NCBI GenBank assembly: GCA_046729975.1
Contig: JBKPHS010000170.1
Span: 1 to 25,701 of the forward strand
Direction of reading: 5' to 3'
From: JBKPHS01 sp046729975
GTDB lineage: Bacteria; Actinomycetota; Thermoleophilia; Solirubrobacterales; Thermoleophilaceae
DNA length: 25,701 nucleotides
Part shown: positions 15,001 to 22,567 of the stretch, piece after piece
How positions within the stretch are numbered: the first letter of the stretch is position 1
Layout of the letters: every line of letters starts with the position of its first letter
Program-made: the position numbers and the translations under genes
Notes under the pieces: model-generated
Database searches by the model: none
What the model was told of the DNA's origin: nothing
Seen by the model: the letters and a program-made list of their open reading frames with translations, nothing else

Positions 15001-15022
15001 CATCCCGTGGGAGCCGATGCAA
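14994..15022 (-). promoter_or_regulatory. candidate sigma70-type promoter for the radical SAM gene, leaderless
   Basis: On the minus strand TTGCAT (15022-15017) is followed by an exact 17-bp spacer and GAACAT (14999-14994). Initiation about seven bases later falls at 14987, the first base of the alternative GTG start, so the mRNA may be leaderless. The -10 half lies inside the LexA box. Both hexamers are imperfect, so the promoter is a proposal that gains weight from spacing and operator overlap. Confidence 0.4.
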
Positions 15023-15052
15023 GCCCACACTCGACTCGTAGGATTGCGCTTC

Positions 15053-15313
15053 ATGCCTGTGGTCAGGCTGCGCGGCACACTGAAGACGCTCGCCGACGAT
15101 TGCGCGGAGCATCGGGTCCATGGACGCACGGTGGCAGAGCTCCTGTACGAGCTCCAGAGGCTGCACCCCGGCGTCCGTGGCTGGATCCTCGACGAGCGGG
15201 GGGTCGTCCGCCAGCACATCGCGGTGTTCGTCAACGGGGACCACTGCGATGGGGACACCCCGGTTGCCGCGGACGACTGCGTCGACGTCCTGCCCGCGAT
15301 TTCGGGAGGCTGA
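15053..15313 (+). CDS. ThiS/MoaD-family beta-grasp small protein ending in Gly-Gly
   Basis: An 86-residue ubiquitin-fold protein. Strand 1 (VVRLRGTLKTLA), a helix (RTVAELLYELQRLHP), the IAVFVNGDHCD strand with the FVNGD turn of ThiS/MoaD proteins, and a final strand DDCVDVLPAISGG match the sulfur-carrier/small archaeal modifier fold. The C-terminal di-glycine is at the very end, as needed for adenylation and thiocarboxylate formation or conjugation. No ThiF/MoeB-like activating enzyme, rhodanese, JAMM peptidase or molybdopterin or thiamine genes are nearby, so it is not simply moaD or thiS. ATG 15053 is preferred because the family begins right before strand 1 and an AGGA lies about ten bases upstream; ATG 15017 would add twelve residues. 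It is six bases ahead of the BNR gene. Confidence 0.85.
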   Translation: MPVVRLRGTLKTLADDCAEHRVHGRTVAELLYELQRLHPGVRGWILDERGVVRQHIAVFVNGDHCDGDTPVAADDCVDVLPAISGG

Positions 15314-15319
15314 CCCGAG

Positions 15320-16384
15320 ATGACGGAGCTTCTGATCGGAACCAAGAAGGGCCTGTTCGCGCTCGAGGGGGAGCCGGGCACGACGTTCGACGCCGGCACG
15401 AGGGCTTTCCCGGGCGTCCCCGTCGAGTACGCGTTCCGCGATCGGCGCAGCGGCCGCGCGCTCGCCTCCGTGACCTCCCCGCACTACGGCCCGAAGATCT
15501 GGTTCTCCGACGACTCGGGGGAGTGGGAGCAGGCGCAGGGAGTGGAGCTGCCGGAGGGCGGCGATGCGAAGCTGGAGCGCATCTGGGTGATCGTGCCCGG
15601 GGAGGCCGAGGGCTCTCTGTACGCCGGTGGCGATCCCGGCGTGCTGTTCGAGAGCAGCGACGGCGGTACCACGTGGGAGCTGAACCGCACGCTCTGGGAG
15701 CATCCGACCCGGCCGAACTGGATGCCGGGCGGCGGGGGCCTGTGCCTGCACTCCATCGTGCCCTGGCCCGGCGACGCGAGCCGGCTCGCCCTGGGCATCT
15801 CCGCGGTCGGGGTGTGGTTGACGGAGAACGCCGGCGAGACCTGGCGACACGGCAACCGCGGCCTCGTCCCGCGCTATCTCCCGGACGATGCCCCCGAGGA
15901 GACCCTCGACCTGTGCGTCCACAGCCTGCAGCGGGCCCAGAGTCGTCCCGAGCGGATGTTCATGCAGTTCCACGGCGGCGTGTACCGCTCGGACGACGCA
16001 GGCGAGACGTGGACGAACATCGGCGCCGGACTGCCGTCCGACTTCGGCTTCCCGATGGTCCTCGACCCGGCCGATCCGGACAGCGCGTACGTGATCCCCC
16101 TGTGCGCCGACGAGGACCGCGTCACCCCGGAGGGTCGAGTCCGGGTGTACGAGACCCGCGACGCCGGCAACAGCTGGCAGGCACGCGGTAACGGGCTGCC
16201 ACAGGAGGACGCATACCTGACCGTCCTGCGCCAGGCGTTCGACACGGTGGGCCGGGGATCAGGGCTCGAGCTGTACTTCGGCGCGACCTCAGGCGACGTC
16301 TTCGGCTCGGGCGACGCCGGCGGCGAGTGGTTCACCGCGGCCACACGGCTGCCGCCCGTGCACTCCGTCAGAGCGTCCGGCTGA
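15320..16384 (+). CDS. BNR/Asp-box beta-propeller protein (sialidase-like fold, function unknown)
   Basis: A 354-residue cytoplasmic-looking protein with no signal peptide or transmembrane segment. Five Asp-box-type turns can be seen: SSDGGTTW, TENAGETW, SDDAGETW, TRDAGNSW and a degenerate SGDAGGEW, spaced along the chain as in sialidase/BNR propellers. The N-terminal LLIGTKKGLFAL is a common opening of these proteins. Sialidase catalytic residues (RIP motif, Glu, Tyr pair) are not recognisable, so the frequent label exo-alpha-sialidase should not be taken as a reaction. The gene sits six bases after the ThiS-like gene. GGGAGG about ten bases before its ATG lies in that gene's Gly-Gly codons, so the pair is translationally linked. 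I recall this two-gene pairing in other bacteria but cannot check it. Confidence 0.85.
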   Translation: MTELLIGTKKGLFALEGEPGTTFDAGTRAFPGVPVEYAFRDRRSGRALASVTSPHYGPKIWFSDDSGEWEQAQGVELPEGGDAKLERIWVIVPGEAEGSLYAGGDPGVLFESSDGGTTWELNRTLWEHPTRPNWMPGGGGLCLHSIVPWPGDASRLALGISAVGVWLTENAGETWRHGNRGLVPRYLPDDAPEETLDLCVHSLQRAQSRPERMFMQFHGGVYRSDDAGETWTNIGAGLPSDFGFPMVLDPADPDSAYVIPLCADEDRVTPEGRVRVYETRDAGNSWQARGNGLPQEDAYLTVLRQAFDTVGRGSGLELYFGATSGDVFGSGDAGGEWFTAATRLPPVHSVRASG

Positions 16385-16385
16385 C

Positions 16386-16805
16386 CTACTCGCCGAAGAG
16401 CGTGGCTAGCAGCCGCCGCGGGCCGCCCGAGTGGCGGTGCTCGCAGAGGTAGATGCCCTGCCAGGTGCCGAGCGCGAAGGCGCCGCGGGCGAGTGGCAGC
16501 GTCAGGCCGCTTCCAGTGAGCACGGACTTGACGTGGGCCGGCATGTCGTCCGGGCCCTCCAGCGTGTGCGTCCAGTACGGCGCGTCCTCGGGCACGGCAT
16601 GGTCGAACCAGGAGGCGAAGTCACGCAGCACGTCGCGGCTCGCGTTCTCGTTGAGCGCGAGCGACGCCGAGGTGTGCAGGATGTGGATGTGGGCAAGGCC
16701 CACGCGGAAGTTCGCGAGCTCGGGCACCGCCTGCTCGACCTCACGGGTCACGAGGTGGAAACCCCGCGGTCGCGGCTCGAGGCGGATCTCGCGCTGGACC
16801 CACAT
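16386..16805 (-). CDS. YjbQ family protein (UPF0047)
   Basis: A 139-residue protein of the YjbQ/UPF0047 family, a compact trimeric fold with a metal-type site at its interface. Conserved residues visible are H44-T45 in ILHTSASLALNENA, the DVLRDF helix, the ...PYWTHTLEGPDDMPAHVKS segment with H80 and H91, and the closing GTWQGIYLCEHRHSGGPRR (114-131). Family members have been described as secondary thiamine-phosphate synthases; many databases use that name, and the physiological role in actinobacteria is not settled. The ATG at 16803-16805 shares one base with the upstream amidase stop, which means strong coupling. A frame continuing to 17021 is only the antisense reading of the amidase end. 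It is the last of the DAHP-synthase-headed gene run. Confidence 0.9.
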   Translation of the reverse strand: MWVQREIRLEPRPRGFHLVTREVEQAVPELANFRVGLAHIHILHTSASLALNENASRDVLRDFASWFDHAVPEDAPYWTHTLEGPDDMPAHVKSVLTGSGLTLPLARGAFALGTWQGIYLCEHRHSGGPRRLLATLFGE

Positions 16806-18172
16806 CAGAGCGGCGGCGGGCGCTCCGACCAGGGCCGCTCGGACTCGAGCTGCGCGGCGAGCGAGACGATCGTCTCCTCGTCGTTCGGCCGGGCAACGAG
16901 CTGAACCCCGAGCGGCAGTCCCTCGTCCGTGAAGCCGGCCGGGACCGACGCGGCGGGCTGGCCTGTGAGGTTCCACTGCGCGGTGAAGGGAATGAAGGCG
17001 GCGATCCCGTTGAACGTCCACACCGCGCCGCGCCCCTCGAAGCGGCGCAGCTCGAGCGCCGGGCGTGCGGTCGAGGGGGTCAGCAGCACGTCGAAGTCCT
17101 CGAAGATCCGGTTGATGCGCCGGGTGCGCGCCGCCTCGCCCGCGCGCGCCCGCGCCACCAGCGCGGGGCTCACGGCACGGCCGAACGCGGCCATGCGGCG
17201 CGTCCGCCGCTCGAGCCGGTCGGGATGCGCCATGCGCCGTGCGTCGTCGTAGACGCCGCGGAGATAGCGCGGAACGATCATCGGCCGGACCTCGCCATAG
17301 TCGGGGTCGCGCTCGGCAACCTCATGGCCGAGCGTCCGCAGCAGCTCGGCAGTGCGGTGCGCCGCGTCGCGCATCTCCGGCGCGATCCTCGCCCACCACG
17401 CCGGCTTGCGCGAGACCGCGATGCGCAGGTGCCCGGGCGCCCTGCGCGCGGCCTCGGTCAGCGACTGCCCGCCCCCTGTCAGCACGTCGTGCACGATCGC
17501 GCCGTCGAGCACCGTCCTCGCCAGCGGCCCGAACTGGGTTAGCCCGTGCCAGTGCTCGCGGTCGGGCAGCATCGAGATCCGGCCCCGCTGCGACTTGAGC
17601 CCGAAGAGGTTGCAACACGCCGCCGGAACCCGCACAGACGCGCCGCCGTCCGACCCGAGCGCGGCGGCCGCCATGCCCGCGGCCACCGCCGCCGCCGAGC
17701 CGCCGCTCGACCCGCCGGGACTGTAGGCCGTGTTCCACGGGTTGCGCGTCACGCCCCAGGTCGCCGACTCGGTGAACGGCCACAGCGCGAGCTCGGGAAG
17801 CAGCGTCTTGCCGATCACGATCGCGCCGGCCTCGCGCAGCCGCCTGACCGGCTCGGAGTCCTCGGTCGCGGGACCGCCGTACGCGCCGGTCCCGTACGTG
17901 GTCGGCTCGCCGGCGAGGTCTACGTTGTCCTTGACCGCCACGGGCACTCCGAGGAGTGGCCGCTCGTCGCCGGCGCGCGCCCGAGCCGTGGCCTGATCGG
18001 CCTCGGCGAGCGCTCGCTCCGCGAGCACCACCCGGAAGGCGTTCAGCTCGGGCTCGACTCGCTCGATCCGCTCGAGGTGCGCCTCGACCAGCTCGCGCGG
18101 GGAAAGCTCGCCGGCGCGCACGAGCTCGGCCTGGCGGTGGAGCGGGAGGAAGGTGGGACTGGCGGCTTCCAC
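16805..18172 (-). CDS. amidase signature family enzyme
   Basis: With a GTG start at 18172 the protein has 455 residues. It belongs to the amidase signature family, which hydrolyses amide bonds or acts as GatA-like amidotransferases. The Ser-cisSer-Lys triad is placed as K81 in VAVKDN, S155 in PGGSSGGSAAA and S179 in GSDGGASVRVPA; the 24-residue S-to-S and 74-residue K-to-S gaps are close to those in fatty-acid amide hydrolase. No GatB or GatC gene is near, so a stand-alone amidase is likely, and the substrate is unknown. The C-terminal AASVPAGFTDEGLPLGVQLV is a family hallmark. Start choice is uncertain: GTG 18172 begins just before the TFLPLHRQAELVRAGELSP opening, while ATG 18310 overlaps the MFS gene and adds an Arg-rich stretch without domain signal. 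No ribosome site supports either. Confidence 0.88.
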   Translation of the reverse strand: MEAASPTFLPLHRQAELVRAGELSPRELVEAHLERIERVEPELNAFRVVLAERALAEADQATARARAGDERPLLGVPVAVKDNVDLAGEPTTYGTGAYGGPATEDSEPVRRLREAGAIVIGKTLLPELALWPFTESATWGVTRNPWNTAYSPGGSSGGSAAAVAAGMAAAALGSDGGASVRVPAACCNLFGLKSQRGRISMLPDREHWHGLTQFGPLARTVLDGAIVHDVLTGGGQSLTEAARRAPGHLRIAVSRKPAWWARIAPEMRDAAHRTAELLRTLGHEVAERDPDYGEVRPMIVPRYLRGVYDDARRMAHPDRLERRTRRMAAFGRAVSPALVARARAGEAARTRRINRIFEDFDVLLTPSTARPALELRRFEGRGAVWTFNGIAAFIPFTAQWNLTGQPAASVPAGFTDEGLPLGVQLVARPNDEETIVSLAAQLESERPWSERPPPL

Positions 18173-18204
18173 GGCTGCGGAAGCGTACGCCTCGCGCTCG
18201 GCCT

Positions 18205-19851
18205 TCAGGTCTCGGCGCCTGCGAGCTTCGGTGTGGCCGGCGCCGGGACGCTCGCCTCCGGGCAGCCGGCCGCGCCCTTGGGCGCACCGGCAAGCGAGCC
18301 GCCGGGACATGTTTCGGCACGCACCGTGCGGCGGGGGTTCTGGATGCCGACGAGGCCGAGGACGCCTCCGAGCGCTACGAGCACAGAGGAGCTGCCCATG
18401 GCTAGATGGAAGCTCGTGGTCGAGGCGTCGTCGATCGCGGCCGACACGCCCGCCCGGTCACGCGGCGGTAGCCCCGAGAGGCTGACTCCGCCGAGCGGCT
18501 GGTCCTTGGCCCGCTGGATCACCTCGGGCGAGACCGAGCGAAGGCCGCGGTCGGCGAGGTCGCTGTCCAGGGCGCTGCTGAAGCGCGCCGAGATCAACAC
18601 CCCGACCACGCTCACCCCGACGAGGCCCGCCACCCGGGCGATCGCGTTGTTCACGCCCGATGCGATTCCCGCGTCGCTCTCGTTGGCTCCGGCGAGCACG
18701 GCAGCGGTCAGCGGCGCCACCGTCATCGTCAATCCGAGCGAGAACAGGAGCAGCGCCGGCAGAAGGTCCGTGACGTAGTCAAGGTTGCTATCCACCCGCA
18801 GCATGAGCAGCTGGCCGAGCGCGGCCACAAGGGGGCCGACGCCCATGAAGAAGCGCGGGCCGTAGCGGTCGGCCAGGGCGCCGAAGCGCCGCGAGAGCAC
18901 GAACAGGACGACCGTCGTCGGCAGCGTCGCGAGCCCGGCCTGGAGCGCGTCGTATCCCGCGACCTGCTGGAGGTACAGCGTCAGGTAGAAGAACAGGATG
19001 GCGAGCCCCGCGTACATCGCGAACGTCTCGGCGTTGCCCGCGGCGAAGTTGCGGATGCGGAACAGCGAGAGCGGCAGCATCGGCATCGGAGTCCGGCGCT
19101 CCCATGCGATGAAGGCCGCGAAGATCAAGAGGCCGAGGATGAGCGGCACGAAGACGATCGGATCGCCCCAGCCGAAGTTGGGCTGTTCGATCAGCGCGAA
19201 CACGGGGCCGCCCAGGCCAAGCGCGCACAGCAGGGCGCCCACCACGTCGACGCGAATGCCCTCCTTGCGGCGACCGCTCTCGGGCACGGCGACGGCGATC
19301 AGCACGAGCGTCGCGAGCACGATCGGGACGTTGATCGCGAAGATCCAGCGCCAGGAGACGGTATCGACGAGCTGCCCGCCGATCAGCGGCCCCGCCACGG
19401 TGGAGATGCCGCTCCACGCGGTCCACGTGCCGATCGCGGCGCCGCGCTCGTTTGGCGGGAAGTTGGCGACGATGATCGCGAGCGTGGCCGGCACGAGCAG
19501 GGCGCCGAAAACGCCCTGGAGCCCCCGGCCGACGACGAGGATCTCGATGGACGGTGAGACCGCGCAGAGGATCGACGTCACGCCGAAGCCGCCGACGCCG
19601 ATGGCGAAGACGCGCCGCTCGCCGAAGATGTCGCCGAGCGAGCCGCCGATCAGGATCAGCGATCCGAGCGTGAGCAGGTAGCCGTTCGCGACCCACTGCT
19701 GACCGGCGAGGCCCCCGCCGAGGTCGCGCCCGATGGCGGGCAGCGCGACGTTGACCACGGTCGAGTCCACGAACGCGACGGCGGAGCCCAGGATGCACGC
19801 GACCAGGATCAGCTGCTTGTTGCCAAGCCGCGCCGCGCGCGTGGACTCCAT
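18205..19851 (-). CDS. MFS drug exporter, DHA2 (EmrB/QacA) family
   Basis: A 548-residue protein with fourteen predicted membrane helices. Motifs: the helix-1 motif VAFVDSTVVNVALPAI (26-41), which marks the DHA2 family, QQWVANGYLLTLGSLILIGG, the loop 2-3 motif GSLGDIFGERR, VVGRGLQGVFGALLVPA, and the helix-5 motif WRWIFAINVP. Expected function is proton-driven efflux of hydrophobic or cationic compounds across the cytoplasmic membrane; substrate not predictable. The last 45 residues form a polar, Pro/Ala-rich tail after the final helix, longer than usual. The gene follows the DAHP synthase by 23 bp with no visible ribosome site ahead of its ATG; a CATAAT hexamer seven bases upstream suggests a second, leaderless promoter. 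Confidence 0.92.
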   Translation of the reverse strand: MESTRAARLGNKQLILVACILGSAVAFVDSTVVNVALPAIGRDLGGGLAGQQWVANGYLLTLGSLILIGGSLGDIFGERRVFAIGVGGFGVTSILCAVSPSIEILVVGRGLQGVFGALLVPATLAIIVANFPPNERGAAIGTWTAWSGISTVAGPLIGGQLVDTVSWRWIFAINVPIVLATLVLIAVAVPESGRRKEGIRVDVVGALLCALGLGGPVFALIEQPNFGWGDPIVFVPLILGLLIFAAFIAWERRTPMPMLPLSLFRIRNFAAGNAETFAMYAGLAILFFYLTLYLQQVAGYDALQAGLATLPTTVVLFVLSRRFGALADRYGPRFFMGVGPLVAALGQLLMLRVDSNLDYVTDLLPALLLFSLGLTMTVAPLTAAVLAGANESDAGIASGVNNAIARVAGLVGVSVVGVLISARFSSALDSDLADRGLRSVSPEVIQRAKDQPLGGVSLSGLPPRDRAGVSAAIDDASTTSFHLAMGSSSVLVALGGVLGLVGIQNPRRTVRAETCPGGSLAGAPKGAAGCPEASVPAPATPKLAGAET

Positions 19852-19858
19852 CGTGGCG

Positions 19859-19864
19859 ATTATG
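19859..19864 (-). promoter_or_regulatory. weak candidate -10 element (CATAAT) for the MFS gene
   Basis: CATAAT on the minus strand ends seven bases before the MFS ATG, in the 23-bp gap after the DAHP synthase stop. It would give an almost leaderless message, in line with the absence of a ribosome site. No -35-like hexamer is visible at 17 bp, so the call is weak. Confidence 0.25.
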
Positions 19865-19874
19865 CCGGGAGGGT

Positions 19875-20897
19875 TCAGGCGAGCCGCTTGCCGACCAGGG
19901 CAGCGTGCGCCTCGACAGCCCGGGCGAAATCCGCGAAGCGATCGGCATAGAGCTGCTGGGGGCCGTCGCAGCGTGCGGCCTCAGGATCGTCGGCCACCTC
20001 GACGATGATCCCGTCCGCGCCGACCGCGGCCGCTGCCCGCGCGAGCGGCTCGACCAGGCGGCGGTCGCCCGTGGCGTGGGAGGGATCGACGATCACGGGC
20101 AGGTGCGAGTGCAGCTTGAGCCAGGGCACCGCGCCGAGGTCGAGGGTGAAGCGGAGCGCCGTCTCGAACGTGCGGATGCCGCGCTCGCACAGGATCACGC
20201 GCTCGTTCCCCTCCTTGAGCACGTAGTCCGCCGCCATCAACAGCTCCTCCAGGGTCGAGGACAGACCGCGCTTGAGCAGCACCGGCTTGCCGAGCTTGCC
20301 CACGACCTCGAGCAGCGCATAGTTCTGCATGTTGCGGGCGCCGACCTGGATGACGTCCACGGCGTCGGCCAGCGCGTCCGCATGTGCGGTGTCGGTGAGC
20401 TCCGTGACGACCGGCAGGCCGGTGCGCTCCCGCGCCTCGCGCAGCACCTCGAAGGCATCGATCCCGAGCCCCTGGAAGGAGAAGGGAGAGGTTCGCGGCT
20501 TGAACGCGCCCCCGCGCATCATCGACGCGCCTCCCGCCTTGACCGCGTCCGCAACCGCGAGCGTCTGCTCCCGCGACTCGACCGTGCAGGGGCCGGCGAT
20601 CAGGCAGAAGGTCTCGCCGCCTCCGACCACGCGCCCGTCGATCTCGAACGCCGACGGCGCGTGGTGCGCGATCTCGGACGAGGAGAGCTTGAACGGCGGA
20701 GTGATCGGCACGACGCGCTCGACGCCCGGCATCACCTCGAGTCCGAGCTCGCGCGCCCCAACCGGGTCGCCAATCGCGCCGATCGCTGTCGTCACCTCGC
20801 CGGGCATGACCTTGGCGTGCAGGCCGGCCTCCTCGATCCGCTCCACCACGGCCTCGACCTCGCCGCGGCTCGCGTGCGGTGTCATGACCACCATCAT
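19875..20897 (-). CDS. aroF: 3-deoxy-7-phosphoheptulonate (DAHP) synthase, type I beta
   Basis: A 340-residue enzyme that condenses phosphoenolpyruvate with erythrose 4-phosphate, the first step of the shikimate pathway. The N-terminal MMVVMTPHASRGEVEAVVERI to about residue 70 is the ferredoxin-like regulatory domain of the AroF/AroA(beta) class, followed by the barrel. Signature motifs are CLIAGPCTVES (metal ligand Cys about residue 104), RGGAFKPRTSPFSFQGLG, VGARNMQNYALL, LLKRGLSSTLEELL and the C-terminal VDPSHATGDR (metal His). This length and domain layout match type I beta, not the plant-like type II enzyme. ATG 20897 or 20894 are equivalent starts; the frame to 20948 crosses the divergent membrane gene. 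It starts only 16 bp from that gene and heads the minus-strand run containing the MFS, amidase and YjbQ genes. Confidence 0.95.
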   Translation of the reverse strand: MMVVMTPHASRGEVEAVVERIEEAGLHAKVMPGEVTTAIGAIGDPVGARELGLEVMPGVERVVPITPPFKLSSSEIAHHAPSAFEIDGRVVGGGETFCLIAGPCTVESREQTLAVADAVKAGGASMMRGGAFKPRTSPFSFQGLGIDAFEVLREARERTGLPVVTELTDTAHADALADAVDVIQVGARNMQNYALLEVVGKLGKPVLLKRGLSSTLEELLMAADYVLKEGNERVILCERGIRTFETALRFTLDLGAVPWLKLHSHLPVIVDPSHATGDRRLVEPLARAAAAVGADGIIVEVADDPEAARCDGPQQLYADRFADFARAVEAHAALVGKRLA

Positions 20898-20913
20898 TCG
20901 ACTGGGAATCGTT

Positions 20914-22146
20914 ATGGAACAGGGCCACGACCGCAACGCAACGGACACCGCCGCGCCACTCGCGCACGTGGCGACGATCTCCTTCCTCGCGTCCCGCGCC
21001 GCCCCGGCGGGCGGCTTCTGGCTGGCGCTCGCCGGCGGCAGCGCGCTGGCGAGGGCGGGCGAGCGCCACGGGCTGCGCAGGGGCTACGGAGCGAGCTTCG
21101 CGGCGATGCTCGAGGCCATCGCGATCATGGGCCCGGCCCGAGCCGGCGTACCGCTGACGCAGGCGGCAAGCGCTCCGCTGCTCGGCCGGCTGCACGCGCG
21201 CAGCGCAGGCATGGCCCGGCAGGTGCTCATCTGCGCGGTGATCCGCCTGCTGCACAACGCCGCGACCACCGCGTTCTTCATCTTTGTCATCGTCGGTGGC
21301 CTCGACGCGTACGCCGGAACCTACGACGTCGTGCTCCGGCACCTCCCGGTCCTGCCCGACGGAGAGGCCGGGGCGCTGATCCTGACGGCGGCCAGCCTGC
21401 TGGGGTGGGCGGCCTTCGCCAGCTCCGTGCAGGTGGCGATCTACCGGCGCGCGCTGACCCGCTGGCCCGATGGAGCGCCGGCCGATCAGGCCGGCTCGGA
21501 GGACGACGGACCTGAGGCCGTCGGGCGCCGGTTCGACCCGCGCGCCGCGACCGCGGCGGCAGCGGTCGCCTTCTTCCTCCTGCTCCTGGACACCGCATGG
21601 CCGCTGTTGGCGGCCGTCGCGGTCTGGCTGGTCGTCGCCTGGGTCGCCGCGCGCGGTGACCGCGACGTCGTGCCGACGGGCCTGGTCCTCGCCGCCGTGC
21701 TCGCGCTGAGCGTCCTTGCCTTCGCGCTCGTAGGCGGCCTCGGGCTCGACGTCGCGCTGCGGCGCGCGACGCGCGCGGCGCTGCTCGTGCTCGTCGCGAC
21801 CTGGCTGCGCGCGGCGACGGGCTCGGCCGGGCTGCGTGAGGTCTTCTCGCGCGTTCTCCAGCGGCTGCGCCGGATCCCGTCGCTGTCCGAGGCGGCCCAG
21901 GTGCTGGACCGCCTCGCCTCGGAGCGCCGCCTCGTCGCCGCGGGGCGCGCCCTGGTCGCGTCGCTGCGATCCGTGCCCACGCGCCCGCTCGTGATCGTCG
22001 ACACAGTGCTCGACTGGGTCACCGGCGAGTCCCGGCGCTTCCGGCCGGCACCGCGCCACGTCCACCCGCGGCTGGCGCTCCGCGTTCGGGACGGGCTGCT
22101 CGTAGCGCTCGCGGCGGCGCCGGTGCTGGCCGTCGTCGGCGGCTAG
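20914..22146 (+). CDS. unrecognised polytopic membrane protein
   Basis: I do not recognise the family. The 410-residue product has about eight hydrophobic segments: near residues 33-48, 104-130, 152-174, 211-228, 229-246, 255-278, 287-300 and 394-409. Two polar regions stand out: an acidic linker (188-208, DQAGSEDDGPEAVGRRF) and an Arg-rich helical region (302-382) with a long amphipathic stretch REVFSRVLQRLRRIPSLSEA. This cytoplasmic region between membrane segments has the look of a coupling or oligomerisation domain, but I see no catalytic motif. ATG 20914 has GGGA about eight bases upstream. The gene is divergent from DAHP synthase by 16 bp and converges with the VOC gene, whose stop is three bases away. 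Function unknown; a channel, a transporter or an envelope-biogenesis factor are all possible. Confidence 0.75.
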   Translation: MEQGHDRNATDTAAPLAHVATISFLASRAAPAGGFWLALAGGSALARAGERHGLRRGYGASFAAMLEAIAIMGPARAGVPLTQAASAPLLGRLHARSAGMARQVLICAVIRLLHNAATTAFFIFVIVGGLDAYAGTYDVVLRHLPVLPDGEAGALILTAASLLGWAAFASSVQVAIYRRALTRWPDGAPADQAGSEDDGPEAVGRRFDPRAATAAAAVAFFLLLLDTAWPLLAAVAVWLVVAWVAARGDRDVVPTGLVLAAVLALSVLAFALVGGLGLDVALRRATRAALLVLVATWLRAATGSAGLREVFSRVLQRLRRIPSLSEAAQVLDRLASERRLVAAGRALVASLRSVPTRPLVIVDTVLDWVTGESRRFRPAPRHVHPRLALRVRDGLLVALAAAPVLAVVGG

Positions 22147-22149
22147 AAC

Positions 22150-22554
22150 CTAAGCGCAGTCTCGCGGTGCGTAGCGGTGGTGGAGATCGAGCGCGTTGCC
22201 GTCGGGATCGTCGAAGATCGCCTGGTGGCAGACACCGCTGTCGATCGTGTCCCCGTTGAACGAGACGCCGCGTGATTCCAGCTCGGCACGCGCCGCCTCG
22301 ACGTCATCGACGTGCAGCGCGATGGGAACCTTGTTCGGCTGGAACGGGATGCCGAGCCGCTCGGACGCGATCAGGGCGATGGTGACGGTGCCGGTCTCGA
22401 ACTCGGCGCCTACGGGCTCCTGTCCGGGACGCTGCCAGACGCTCGAACGCTGCAGGCCGAGTACGTCGCCGTAGAAGTCCATCGCCGCCGTCAGGTCCCG
22501 GGTGGGCACGGACACGAAGTCGACGCCGGTGACGATGGATGTCGGATCGCTCAT
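22150..22554 (-). CDS. VOC-superfamily protein (glyoxalase/dioxygenase fold)
   Basis: A 134-residue single-domain vicinal-oxygen-chelate protein made of two beta-alpha-beta-beta-beta units. The opening TGVDFVSVPTRDLTAAMDFYGDVLGL (written across two strands) and the closing CHQAIFDDPDGNALDLHHRY are the family hallmarks. Of the usual metal ligands, the first-strand position is D or V rather than H, while E in GAEFETGTVTIAL and H in CHQAIF are candidates, so metal binding is possible but not assured. Substrate unknown; glyoxalases, dioxygenases and antibiotic-resistance binding proteins share the fold. ATG 22554 has GGAG at the right distance (seven bases) and removes an Arg-rich false N-terminus. 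It follows the binding-protein gene by 13 bp on the same strand. Confidence 0.88.
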   Translation of the reverse strand: MSDPTSIVTGVDFVSVPTRDLTAAMDFYGDVLGLQRSSVWQRPGQEPVGAEFETGTVTIALIASERLGIPFQPNKVPIALHVDDVEAARAELESRGVSFNGDTIDSGVCHQAIFDDPDGNALDLHHRYAPRDCA

Positions 22555-22567
22555 GGTGTCTCCGCGG

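Noticed and set aside
15017..15052. ATG 15017 as the ThiS-like start
   Set aside because: A G-rich stretch precedes it, but the added twelve residues lie before the first beta strand and would put the ATG inside the predicted minus-strand -35; not excluded, only less likely.
15320..16384. True sialidase activity for the BNR protein
   Set aside because: Asp-boxes are present but the catalytic Arg triad, Glu and Tyr pattern of sialidases is not recognisable, and there is no secretion signal.
18173..18310. Upstream extension of the amidase to ATG 18310
   Set aside because: It overlaps the MFS gene by 106 bp and encodes an Arg-rich, non-homologous stretch; the amidase fold starts near 18172.
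19981..22065. Long minus-strand open frame spanning the DAHP synthase and the membrane protein
   Set aside because: It crosses two well-supported genes in a different frame and its composition is Arg/Gly-rich low complexity.
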